This document shows positions 1 to 5,922 of a stretch of DNA of 5,922 bases, piece by piece. This DNA is from Microthrixaceae bacterium (lineage in GTDB: Bacteria; Actinomycetota; Acidimicrobiia; Acidimicrobiales; Acidimicrobilacustridaceae), in NCBI GenBank assembly GCA_947455015.1, contig CANGMY010000103.1:1-5922 (forward strand), given 5' to 3'. Under the pieces are notes generated by a model that was not told the origin of the DNA, made no database searches, and was given only the letters and a program-made list of their open reading frames with translations. Positions within the stretch are counted from its first letter, which is position 1. The number at the start of each line of letters is the position of its first letter. Both the position numbers and the translations under genes were made by a program.

Positions 1-1020
1 ATTTGGTATCCGATGGTGTACGACGAGCCTGCCGATGTCATGCGCGAACTCATCGACGCAAAGGTGGACAGCCAGTTTTCTCGGGCCATGCGTTACGTCG
101 AAGTGCTTGATGCGCGTGCAGTCGTACCGAGCGCCGGTCCCCCGGCGTTTCTTGATCCCGAACTGTTCGGACTGAACATCATCACCGGCGATGAGATGAG
201 CATCTTCCCCGACCAGCTTGCATTCATGGATCGACTTTCAGACGCTGGCCATACGGGAATCCTTGCGATTCCGGGAACCTGCATCGAGATTGCTCCTGAC
301 CGGATCGATGTCACTCATCCGTGTTCATCCGAGACTCTCACTGCGATCTTCGAAGACAAAGAGAACTACCTCCGCACCTACCAAACCGACTGGCTTCCCT
401 TCATTGAGGAACAGAAGTCCAACTGGTCGCAGCCCAGCGACAACCTCCTTGCCGATCTCAAAGCGTGGTGGGAGCCACTGCTCGCGGTTGCACCCAACCT
501 TCGTAGTGGCGTCGGCGACATCTGCGTGATCGACATGGGTGAACTGAAGATCGCGATCGACTTCCCCAATGGCACGGTCAGTGAATGGGACGGCGGTGAA
601 CACGGATTTCGATTCACGATTGATCGACGCCTCGTAGAAACTGTCGCCGCCGAGCGATCCGTCGACTGGAGCAATTCGTTGTTCCTTTCGTGTCGATTCT
701 CAGCATGGCGACGCGGCCCTTTTAACGAATACGTCTACAACTTCTTCAAATCACTCTCCGATGAACGCATGGCGCGCACCGAGGCAGAAGCGCTTCGTAA
801 GGCCGACCCCGAACGCGGCGGCATCGCTGAAGAAGAAATTCAAATTGGCGATTGGATCGTGCAACGCACGTGTCCTCATCGCGACGCCGACCTTGCCATC
901 TTTGGCGAAATTGATGGCAACGAACTTGTCTGCACCCTGCACGGCTGGCGTTTCGATTGTGAAACCGGCCGCTGCCGTACTGCAGAAGAGCGAACCCTAC
1001 GAATTCGTCCTGCCACTTGA
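1..1020 (+). CDS. MBL-fold/Rieske [2Fe-2S] fusion protein, C-terminal part (5' truncated)
   Basis: The reading frame is open to the left edge (Ile-Trp-Tyr-Pro precede the first in-window Met at base 13), so the true start lies upstream. Residues are numbered from that Met. Residues 30-95 (VVPSAGPPAFLDPE, then FPDQLAFM and the AIPGTCIEI stretch) look like the distal half of a metallo-beta-lactamase-fold domain of the UlaG/CMP-sialic acid hydroxylase-like kind. The metal-binding HxHxDH motif would lie in the missing part. Residues about 145-250 form a mixed segment, perhaps SCP2-like, which I do not firmly recognise. Residues 278-330 are a Rieske domain with C287-x-H289 and C307-x2-H310, 17 residues apart between the two pairs. 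This should bind a [2Fe-2S] cluster and accept or pass electrons. The protein is probably a soluble redox or hydroxylase-like enzyme of unknown substrate. It converges on the PlsC-like gene with 22 bases between stops. The domain call is firm for Rieske, moderate for MBL, and the function is unknown. Confidence 0.85.
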   Translation: MWYPMVYDEPADVMRELIDAKVDSQFSRAMRYVEVLDARAVVPSAGPPAFLDPELFGLNIITGDEMSIFPDQLAFMDRLSDAGHTGILAIPGTCIEIAPDRIDVTHPCSSETLTAIFEDKENYLRTYQTDWLPFIEEQKSNWSQPSDNLLADLKAWWEPLLAVAPNLRSGVGDICVIDMGELKIAIDFPNGTVSEWDGGEHGFRFTIDRRLVETVAAERSVDWSNSLFLSCRFSAWRRGPFNEYVYNFFKSLSDERMARTEAEALRKADPERGGIAEEEIQIGDWIVQRTCPHRDADLAIFGEIDGNELVCTLHGWRFDCETGRCRTAEERTLRIRPAT

Positions 1021-1028
1021 TGCTTGCG

Positions 1029-1042
1029 ATCTCCAAAGAGAT
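1029..1042. terminator. Small hairpin between two convergent stops
   Basis: ATCTC-CAAA-GAGAT forms a perfect 5-bp stem with a 4-base loop. A flanking G-T wobble can extend it by one pair. It fills most of the 22 bases between the stop of the Rieske gene (1018-1020) and the stop of the acyltransferase gene (1043-1045). On the plus strand it is followed only by TTA, and on the minus strand there is no T-run. It is a weak, AT-rich hairpin, and its role as a terminator is inferred mainly from its position. Confidence 0.3.
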
Positions 1043-2026
1043 TTAGGCAACCCGCGTCGCGTCAGCAGCGACGACCTTCGCATCGATCTCAAGCCAACGG
1101 TCGTCGAGCCAGGCTTCGAACCCATCCCCTTCAGGGATCGATGCTCGCGTGTGATGTTCGAGTACGACCTTTGCAGATGGATTGGCAGAAGCGATGCGAC
1201 GACGAACACCGCCGAAGGTGTCGAGGCCATCGAAGCCGACATGCCACATAACGACGACATCGCCGTTGGGAATCTCTTCAAGAAGCACCGATGCTCCCGC
1301 AGAGCGTGGCGGCAGTAACCGCTGGAGCCCAATCAACTTTGCGTGACGTTCTGGCGCTCTTCGCTCAAGCCGGGCGACGAGTCCGACGCGCTTTTCATCG
1401 TTTGTTCGCGTGCCTTCAGGGAAGATCACCGCTACATCTCGCTCCCCCATGTTCGCCGCCATGGTCCGGATGCCGGTCAGTTCCTGCCGAACCGCAGCGG
1501 AACCACGATCAACGAAGTAGTTGGGAATGCGCTGTCCGACAACGTCGAGACACGGATCAAAGAGCAATTCCTTCTTCATGACATAACGGGGGAATCGCTT
1601 GGCGAGCGAACCAAAGATCCACGCGCTCACGAGTGCATCACCAAGGCTTGCGTGGCGCCCGAGGCAAATAAGTGGTCCGGCCGAAAGGTTCTCGGCACCC
1701 TCAACCTCGATCTTGAGCCCGCATGAGAGACGTAACGAACCAATGAGCTGCTTTGCCCACCAGCGCTGGAGCGCGTAATTCGCTCGCTGATTCCGGGCCT
1801 GACCAGTGAGCCACAGAAGTTCGGCACCGAGAATGCCCAAGGTCTCGAGCCAAAGCCAAAGCCACGCGAAACACATCAGCCGAAAGGTTGGCAAACGCCA
1901 CTTCCGGCCGACGAGATCGAGCACCACGGAGAAGACAATCCAGATGGGGAGCAAGACAGTTAGGAGCAGCGCACCAATCACGACTGCCATCACCGTGATT
2001 GGTCGACGCACCCAGGCTTTGCTCAC
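1043..2026 (-). CDS. PlsC-like 1-acyl-sn-glycerol-3-phosphate acyltransferase family protein
   Basis: A membrane acyltransferase of 327 residues that probably transfers an acyl group from acyl-CoA or acyl-ACP to lysophosphatidate or a related lipid acceptor at the cytoplasmic face of the membrane. Two hydrophobic segments lie at about residues 11-34 and 51-75. The catalytic HX4D box is H125 to D130 (RHASLGD), a VDRGS block lies at 172-176, and the acceptor-binding FPEGTR is at 202-207. This order is diagnostic for the PlsC/LPLAT family. The protein is longer than E. coli PlsC (about 245 residues) because of the N-terminal membrane region and a C-terminal extension, both common in actinobacterial members. 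I chose the GTG at 2026 (MSKAWVRRPI) because the upstream in-frame sequence to 2227 is Cys/Trp-rich, does not look like protein, and would run into the divergent dioxygenase gene. An ATG at 1990 is the alternative. There is no Shine-Dalgarno sequence. The exact acceptor is not readable. Confidence 0.88.
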   Translation of the reverse strand: MSKAWVRRPITVMAVVIGALLLTVLLPIWIVFSVVLDLVGRKWRLPTFRLMCFAWLWLWLETLGILGAELLWLTGQARNQRANYALQRWWAKQLIGSLRLSCGLKIEVEGAENLSAGPLICLGRHASLGDALVSAWIFGSLAKRFPRYVMKKELLFDPCLDVVGQRIPNYFVDRGSAAVRQELTGIRTMAANMGERDVAVIFPEGTRTNDEKRVGLVARLERRAPERHAKLIGLQRLLPPRSAGASVLLEEIPNGDVVVMWHVGFDGLDTFGGVRRRIASANPSAKVVLEHHTRASIPEGDGFEAWLDDRWLEIDAKVVAADATRVA

Positions 2027-2038
2027 GTTGGCATCGTA
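2027..2038 (-). promoter_or_regulatory. Candidate -10 element for a leaderless acyltransferase transcript
   Basis: Reading on the minus strand, TACGAT (2038-2033, fits TANNNT) is followed by six bases and then the GTG start at 2026. That spacing would put transcription initiation on or next to the first base of the start codon. This agrees with the lack of a ribosome binding site, and leaderless mRNAs are common in actinobacteria. No convincing -35 box is seen 16-18 bases upstream. The element is short, so chance occurrence is possible. Confidence 0.3.
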
Positions 2039-2089
2039 GTGACAGCACCAGCCCCAGAAGCGATCTCCGCCAGCGCAAAGGCACCGCGG

Positions 2090-2095
2090 TACCGT
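2090..2095 (+). promoter_or_regulatory. Candidate -10 element for the dioxygenase gene
   Basis: TACCGT fits the TANNNT pattern and would give a 5' leader of about 25 bases before the ATG at 2126, enough to carry the AGGGG ribosome binding site. No recognisable -35 lies upstream. This is the only plausible hexamer I see on this strand in the divergent intergenic region 2027-2125, but the support is weak. Confidence 0.2.
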
Positions 2096-2114
2096 GGGCA
2101 CATCTCTCGTTGAC

Positions 2115-2119
2115 AGGGG
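2115..2119 (+). promoter_or_regulatory. Ribosome binding site deciding the dioxygenase start
   Basis: AGGGG lies six bases before the ATG at 2126 and fits a Shine-Dalgarno sequence. It favours this start over the in-frame ATG at 2192, which has no comparable upstream motif. It therefore supports the N-terminal extension of the protein. Confidence 0.55.
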
Positions 2120-2125
2120 CCCACC

Positions 2126-3082
2126 ATGACAGCAACGCAGCTTGTCCCCGAAAAAGATCCAAGCGCAACGCTCGGAGCAACCCGCAAGATCATGAGCGGA
2201 GGTCTTCCGGTTGGACCCGCAACGCACCTTGCCGAGGAGCGTGAGCGCTTAGCCGCTCTCACCTGGGTCAACTTCGATGCCACGCAACTTGGATCAACGC
2301 TTGGTGCTGAAATCTCCGGGATCGATCTCACCACTGATCTCAGCGACGACGTGATCTCAGAGCTGCACCGCGCACTCGACAACTACAAAGTGATTTTCTT
2401 CCGCAAGCAACCGCTGACTTCCGAACAGCACGTTGCGTTCGCCAAACGATTTGGGGAACTCGAGATTCATCCGTTCATTCCGTCGAATACCGGCGTTCCG
2501 GAGCTGGTGCGCTTTGAGAAGACCGCTGAAGTCGCCGGTTACGAAAATTCTTGGCATCACGACGTCACCTGGCGCGAGTCGCCTTCGCTCGGCGCGATCC
2601 TCCACGGCATCGAAGTCCCGCCCGTTGGCGGAGACACGCTCTTCTCGGATATGGGTGCGGCCTACGACGGGCTCCCCGATGAGGTCAAAGAACAGATTGA
2701 CGGGCTCACTGCCGAACACGATTTCATGAAGAGTTTCGGCCACACGATTCCCGAGGATCGCAAGGAAGAAACTCGCAAGCAGTTTCCACTCGTCGAGCAT
2801 CCTGTTGTCATCACACACGATCGCACGGGCCGAAAACTTCTTTACGTCAACCGTAATTTCGTTAACCGGATCATCGGGCTGCCAGATGAAGAAAGCGCAG
2901 CGCTCATCAACTACCTCAGCGATCAGGCTGCAACGGTCGAATACCAGGTCCGCTTCCAGTGGGAAGCGGACTCGATCGCCTTCTGGGACAACCGCGCTGT
3001 ACAGCACTACGCCTCCAGCGACTACTGGCCACAGCGCCGCGTCATGGAACGAGCGAGCATTATCGGATCACGCCCGGCCTGA
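2126..3082 (+). CDS. TauD/TfdA-family Fe(II)/2-oxoglutarate-dependent dioxygenase
   Basis: A cytoplasmic non-haem iron oxygenase of 318 residues that couples 2-oxoglutarate decarboxylation to hydroxylation of a substrate, probably a sulfonate or sulfate ester. The iron triad is H144-x-D146 (SWHHDVTW) and H294 (AVQHYASSDY). T171 (GGDT) and R305 should bind 2-oxoglutarate. Aligned by eye to remembered E. coli TauD, the spacing matches with an offset of 45 residues up to a six-residue deletion after the KSF segment, then an offset of 39. H115, V147, S203, F204, F245 and R309 match TauD taurine-pocket residues H70, V102, S158, F159, F206 and R270. TauD Y73 and N95 become I118 and E140. About 45 extra N-terminal residues precede the conserved core, which starts near W47. 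The start is backed by an AGGGG ribosome binding site. The gene is divergent from the acyltransferase gene and convergent with the exporter gene. Family is certain; substrate is inferred. Confidence 0.95.
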   Translation: MTATQLVPEKDPSATLGATRKIMSGGLPVGPATHLAEERERLAALTWVNFDATQLGSTLGAEISGIDLTTDLSDDVISELHRALDNYKVIFFRKQPLTSEQHVAFAKRFGELEIHPFIPSNTGVPELVRFEKTAEVAGYENSWHHDVTWRESPSLGAILHGIEVPPVGGDTLFSDMGAAYDGLPDEVKEQIDGLTAEHDFMKSFGHTIPEDRKEETRKQFPLVEHPVVITHDRTGRKLLYVNRNFVNRIIGLPDEESAALINYLSDQAATVEYQVRFQWEADSIAFWDNRAVQHYASSDYWPQRRVMERASIIGSRPA

Positions 3083-3097
3083 CTTCGGCGGGCCTTT
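3072..3097. terminator. GC-rich hairpin between convergent dioxygenase and exporter genes
   Basis: GCCC (3072-3075) plus GCC (3077-3079) can pair with GGC (3087-3089) plus GGGC (3090-3093). This gives a 7-bp stem with one bulged G at 3076 and a 7-base loop, followed on the plus strand by CTTT. It overlaps the dioxygenase stop (3080-3082) and lies directly beyond the exporter stop on the other strand. It could end both transcripts, although the T-run is short on the plus side and absent on the minus side. Confidence 0.4.
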
Positions 3098-4659
3098 CAC
3101 ATTGCGTGAGCAGTTCCCTCCGCGAACGGGATCTCGGCCGGTGCTGATCGAAGTCGATCTCGAACTCGTTTGGCCGGGATGCATCCAATCACAATCACGC
3201 CGATCACCATCACAGGGATCATGGCCTTGAATCCGTTCGACAAAGCCTGAGCGAACGCTTCTTGAATCTGTTCACGTACTCCGTTGGACAGTGCTGCAAT
3301 CTTCTGAGGTGAGCCCTGGATTGAGTCGACCGGGAAATCTGGCAGACGCTGCTGCACGCCACCGAGAAGGCTGTTGGTGAACACCGTTCCAACGATTGCC
3401 ACGCCGAGCGAATTGCCGAGGAGTCTGGCCAGCATGATCGTTGAAGTGGCCATACCGATATCGGCAGTTTCGGTGAATCGCTGGAACACATACAGCAAGG
3501 TCTGCATCACAAATCCGATGCCCATACCGACCAACATCGCTGAGCCAACCACAAAGGCAGCGGACGTTGATGCGTGAATCGTCGAAAGCATCGTCATACC
3601 GATACCCGACGCAATCATCCCGATAAACGGAACGACGACATGACCACCGCGTCGATCGGTGATTTGGCCAGCGATGATTGTGCAGATCCCTGACGTCACT
3701 GCGAATGGAGCTAACAGCAATCCTGCCTGAGTCGCGTTGATGCCTCGAACCGCTTCAAAGAAGAGGGGTGGGTAAACGATCGCGGTGCCGAACGCGAGAC
3801 CCGAGATCAGGTTTGCCGAAAGCGCCAGCGCCTTCACCCGTCCGGCCATAACACGCAATGCGAGGATCGGTTCTGAAGTTCTGCGCTCATGGAAGACAAA
3901 AGTGATGACGAGTGCGGTTGAAAGTGCAGCGAGCCCAAGCGTTCGAAAGCTGACGAACCGCACATGACCGCCAGTGCCGCCGATCGCAAGAAGTAGCGAT
4001 GCAACCGCACCTGCAATGAGAACGGCGCCCCGCACATCGATGCGGTGAGCAACTCTGTTCGTGGATTTCGGCACGAACATCAGTGTGATCAAGCAAATAA
4101 TTCCACTAGGAATGTTGACGAAGAAGGCCCACCGCCACGTGAAGTTGTCAGTGAAAAATCCGCCTGCCCATGGGCCAAGAATGGCAGTAACAGCGAAGAC
4201 AACGCCGGTGTAGCCCAAATAGCGGCCGAGTTTGTCGGCCGGCATGACGTCGGCAATAAGCGCCATTGCCAGTGCAGTGATTCCGCCAGCTCCGATACCT
4301 TGCAGCACTCGGGTTGCGATCAACATCGGCATCGACTGTGCCAAGCCGCACAACATCGATCCAACCATGAATGTCGAGATGGCAATGATGAAGACACGGC
4401 GGCGACCGTAAATGTCGCCGAGTTTGCCGTAGACCGCCATGGTGGTCACCTGAGCAAGCAAGTAACTCGTCGTAAGCCACGGCAACAACGAAACGCTTCC
4501 GAGCTCGCTCAAAATCGTTGGAGCGGCTGTTGCAACGATTGCTCCGTCGAGCCCAGAAAGTGTCGCACCCAGAAGGATGCCAAAGAAGACCACCAGCAAA
4601 CGCCGACGCGACAGGTGAACGGAAACTCCGCTTGCACTCGCAGTTCCGGTGGCGGTCAC
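3097..4659 (-). CDS. DHA2-family major facilitator drug/organic-compound exporter (14 TMS)
   Basis: A 520-residue inner-membrane proton antiporter of the EmrB/QacA type. About 14 hydrophobic helices are visible: near 21-46, 58-77, 88-107, 111-137, 147-169, 176-196, 208-228, 239-256, 278-301, 309-331, 341-360, 366-390, 403-428 and 475-496. Family signatures are LDGAIVATAAPTI (37-49, the DHA2 TM1 motif with D38), motif A GKLGDIYGRRR (78-88), motif B TRVLQGIGAGG (116-126), antiporter motif C ending GPWAGG (162-167), and WRWAFFVNIP (175-184). The start is the GTG at 4659, which overlaps the TGA stop of the upstream crotonase-family gene as GTGA, so translation is probably coupled. There is no strong ribosome binding site. 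The gene is last in the operon, and its product may export a substrate or product of the two upstream enzymes. The transported compound cannot be deduced. Confidence 0.95.
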   Translation of the reverse strand: MTATGTASASGVSVHLSRRRLLVVFFGILLGATLSGLDGAIVATAAPTILSELGSVSLLPWLTTSYLLAQVTTMAVYGKLGDIYGRRRVFIIAISTFMVGSMLCGLAQSMPMLIATRVLQGIGAGGITALAMALIADVMPADKLGRYLGYTGVVFAVTAILGPWAGGFFTDNFTWRWAFFVNIPSGIICLITLMFVPKSTNRVAHRIDVRGAVLIAGAVASLLLAIGGTGGHVRFVSFRTLGLAALSTALVITFVFHERRTSEPILALRVMAGRVKALALSANLISGLAFGTAIVYPPLFFEAVRGINATQAGLLLAPFAVTSGICTIIAGQITDRRGGHVVVPFIGMIASGIGMTMLSTIHASTSAAFVVGSAMLVGMGIGFVMQTLLYVFQRFTETADIGMATSTIMLARLLGNSLGVAIVGTVFTNSLLGGVQQRLPDFPVDSIQGSPQKIAALSNGVREQIQEAFAQALSNGFKAMIPVMVIGVIVIGCIPAKRVRDRLRSAPAEIPFAEGTAHAM

Positions 4660-5492
4660 TGCTGAGATCTTCGCTGCTCGCGTGCTTCGCGGCGCTCTGT
4701 ATCGGCAGCATTATGGCGCTTCATCGAACCCAGCGGGTCCTGCTTGAACGCTTCAACCGACGCCTGGTGTCCGGCGAGTGCCTGGAACTCGGAACCAGCG
4801 CGAATCGCTGCTCGAACGCCCATGATCTCGGCCTGACGATGCACCATCCGCTTGTTGATCTGAGCAAGGTCGGTCGCCACTGCAGCAATTTGTCCGGCAA
4901 TGTCAAGAACTTCATCGTCGAGAACCGCCGCAGGGAAGGAACGATTCGCCCAACCGATTTGCGCTGCCTCGGGACCGAGCATCTCTCCGCCAGTGAGCAT
5001 GATCTCCATGGCACGGCGCATGCCGAGCAGCGGCTCGTGGTACTGACAATCAGGAGGAGACGCGACACGAACGATTGGATACGAGATTCGAGCGTCATCG
5101 GCCACATACACAAGGTCGCAGGCTTGAACGAGTTCGGTAGCGCCAGCAATCGCATACCCATGCACCTGAGCAATGACGGGTTTGGCGAGATCCCAGAAAC
5201 GGAACCAGTTGTCAGTCACTTGCCGTGCCCACGCTCCATCGCCGGGTGCAGTGTGGAACGGCGGAGACGTCATGAGATCACCGCCCAGGTCGTAACCTGA
5301 AGAGAAACATGAACCACCACCGCGGATGATCGTGCATCGCACCTCGGGGTCGTAGTCGTTTGCTTCGAGAACCTGCAGTAGTTCTGTTCGCATCACCGTC
5401 GAAATCGCGTTTCGCTTGTCGGGGCGATTCAACGTGATCCGGCAAATGCCTTCGCCCGGTGCATCGAGAACAAGGGTTTCAAAAGTTGTCAT
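4656..5492 (-). CDS. Enoyl-CoA hydratase/isomerase (crotonase) family protein
   Basis: A cytosolic crotonase-fold protein of 278 residues acting on a CoA thioester. Residues 17-30 (CRITLNRPDKRNAI) are the classic N-terminal signature. The oxyanion hole is formed by the SSGYDL segment (64-69) and the HGYAIAGATEL segment (111-121). E120 matches the first catalytic glutamate of rat enoyl-CoA hydratase (E144). The position matching the second glutamate (E164, in the FGQPE segment) is I140 in ISYPIVR, so simple water addition is doubtful and an isomerase, hydrolase or lyase role is possible. The tail (260-278) is charged and Arg/Glu/Gln-rich. I chose the ATG at 5492 because a GGGGA ribosome binding site precedes it and the family signature follows directly. 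An in-frame extension to 5615 would overlap the upstream gene. One base separates the upstream gene's stop from this start, and its stop overlaps the exporter's GTG start. Confidence 0.92.
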   Translation of the reverse strand: MTTFETLVLDAPGEGICRITLNRPDKRNAISTVMRTELLQVLEANDYDPEVRCTIIRGGGSCFSSGYDLGGDLMTSPPFHTAPGDGAWARQVTDNWFRFWDLAKPVIAQVHGYAIAGATELVQACDLVYVADDARISYPIVRVASPPDCQYHEPLLGMRRAMEIMLTGGEMLGPEAAQIGWANRSFPAAVLDDEVLDIAGQIAAVATDLAQINKRMVHRQAEIMGVRAAIRAGSEFQALAGHQASVEAFKQDPLGSMKRHNAADTERREAREQRRSQQ

Positions 5493-5493
5493 T

Positions 5494-5922
5494 TCAGTTC
5501 CCCAGGGTGTCGCGAGTGCCAGCGAGTTCGGCGAGAAGTTGCAGACCTTCATCGGTTTCGGATCGAACGATGAGCCCAGTGAGCCCCATTTTCGTCCACG
5601 CTTCCCAACGTTCACGGATTCGCGCAGGTGAGCCGATGAGCGAACCGTCGTCGTGATACTCGTCGGGGACTGCGGCGATTGCTTCGTCGCGCTTACCTGC
5701 CATCCAACATTCGTGAATCTTTTGCGCTGCTTCGGGAAAGCCGCGACGGGCCATGGATTCGCGATGGTAATTGTGGGTTGCTGAACCCATTCCGCCCACG
5801 TACATCGCCGTGAGCGGCTTCATCGCATCAATGGCACCTCGTACATCGTCGGTGATCACAACACTTACCCCGCCAAAGATTTCGAAGTTCGCTAGTCGCT
5901 CGCCTCGCTTCACGAATCCGGC
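5494..5922 (-). CDS. Luciferase-like (LLM) F420-type oxidoreductase, C-terminal part (5' truncated)
   Basis: The last 142 residues of a TIM-barrel flavin- or F420-dependent enzyme; the frame is open to the right window edge. Recognisable segments, counting from the edge, are FVKRGERLANFEI (3-15), the VVITDDVRGAIDAMKPLTAMYVGGMG stretch (about 21-46), THNYHRESMARRGFPEAAQKI (about 49-69), AIAAVPDEYHDDGSLIGSPARIRERWEAW (about 82-110), and a closing TGLIV-type strand. The pattern of a YVGGMG strand followed by a THN(F/Y)H helix and an AVPDE...SL(I/V)G segment is typical of actinobacterial LLM-class F420-dependent oxidoreductases, of the kind often placed next to acyl-CoA enzymes. The coenzyme-binding N-terminus is missing here, so F420 rather than FMN is inferred from family resemblance. 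It is followed after one base by the crotonase-family gene, so it is the upstream member of that operon in this window. Confidence 0.88.
   Translation of the reverse strand, partial: AGFVKRGERLANFEIFGGVSVVITDDVRGAIDAMKPLTAMYVGGMGSATHNYHRESMARRGFPEAAQKIHECWMAGKRDEAIAAVPDEYHDDGSLIGSPARIRERWEAWTKMGLTGLIVRSETDEGLQLLAELAGTRDTLGN
5499..5503 (-). promoter_or_regulatory. Ribosome binding site of the crotonase-family gene
   Basis: GGGGA on the minus strand (5503-5499) lies six bases before the ATG at 5492, inside the last codons of the upstream oxidoreductase gene (ctg ggg aac tga). It decides the start over the longer in-frame alternatives and suggests coupled translation across the one-base junction. 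Confidence 0.55.

Noticed and set aside
761..1318. 185-codon plus-strand open frame spanning the ends of the Rieske and acyltransferase genes
   Set aside because: It overlaps the Rieske motif in another frame and is antisense to the acyltransferase; there is no domain support.
2081..2100. Palindrome-like sequence around GGTACC as a possible operator
   Set aside because: Only the central six bases are symmetric; the flanks match at about half of positions, so chance is sufficient explanation.
2110..2115. Perfect TTGACA hexamer resembling a -35 box
   Set aside because: It sits 10 bases before the ATG, its expected -10 position (about 2133-2138, CAACGC) is not promoter-like, and it overlaps the ribosome binding site.
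2027..2227. N-terminal extension of the minus-strand acyltransferase reading frame to an upstream start at 2227
   Set aside because: The extra residues are Cys/Trp-rich, unlike protein, and overlap the start of the divergent dioxygenase gene. The membrane region follows the GTG at 2026 naturally.
2357..3007. 216-codon minus-strand open frame within the dioxygenase gene
   Set aside because: It is entirely antisense to a certain TauD-family gene and has no family signature.
4045..4665. 206-codon plus-strand open frame opposite the exporter N-terminal half
   Set aside because: Its composition is rich in Asn, His, Gln, Arg and Cys, which is typical of the antisense of a membrane-protein gene.
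4518..5300. 260-codon plus-strand open frame opposite the exporter and crotonase-family genes
   Set aside because: It is antisense to two firmly identified genes, shows no recognisable domain, and is a by-product of GC-biased codon use.
5493..5615. Longer in-frame start of the crotonase-family gene at 5615
   Set aside because: The extension overlaps the upstream oxidoreductase coding sequence, and the ATG at 5492 has a ribosome binding site and the family signature directly after it.

Overview
The window is ordinary, densely coding bacterial DNA of moderately high GC content. It holds six protein genes, two of them cut by the window edges, with almost no intergenic space. The best guess for the source is an actinobacterium, perhaps of the Acidimicrobiia type. 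The reasons are an F420-type luciferase-like oxidoreductase, GTG starts, a PlsC-type acyltransferase with an extra N-terminal membrane region, and an apparently leaderless start. This is inference from protein style and not a taxonomic result.

Layout. On the plus strand at the left edge is the C-terminal part of a metallo-beta-lactamase-fold protein ending in a Rieske [2Fe-2S] domain (1-1020). It converges on a minus-strand PlsC-like acyltransferase (1043-2026). A roughly 100-base divergent promoter region separates that gene from a plus-strand TauD/TfdA-family Fe(II)/2-oxoglutarate dioxygenase (2126-3082). The dioxygenase converges, 14 bases apart and across a GC-rich hairpin, on a minus-strand operon. 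Reading right to left, the operon encodes a luciferase-like F420-type oxidoreductase (5922-5494, N-terminus missing), an enoyl-CoA hydratase/isomerase-family protein (5492-4656) and a 14-helix DHA2 major facilitator exporter (4659-3097).

How the genes may work together. The three operon genes are almost certainly co-transcribed and translationally coupled: the first junction has one base between stop and start, and the second is a GTGA overlap. A redox enzyme, a CoA-thioester enzyme and an exporter suggest catabolism or modification of an organic acid with efflux of a substrate or product, but the substrate cannot be read from the sequence. The dioxygenase keeps the sulfonate-binding residues of taurine dioxygenase and lacks the amine-binding ones, so a non-amino sulfonate or sulfate ester is a reasonable guess. 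The PlsC protein belongs to phospholipid synthesis or remodelling.

I saw no RNA gene, CRISPR array, insertion sequence, phage gene or long repeat. There is no gene-free stretch above 300 bases. I found no convincing evidence for a wholly new system. The points most worth a second look are the MBL-Rieske fusion, the altered substrate pocket of the dioxygenase, and the crotonase-family protein lacking one catalytic glutamate.
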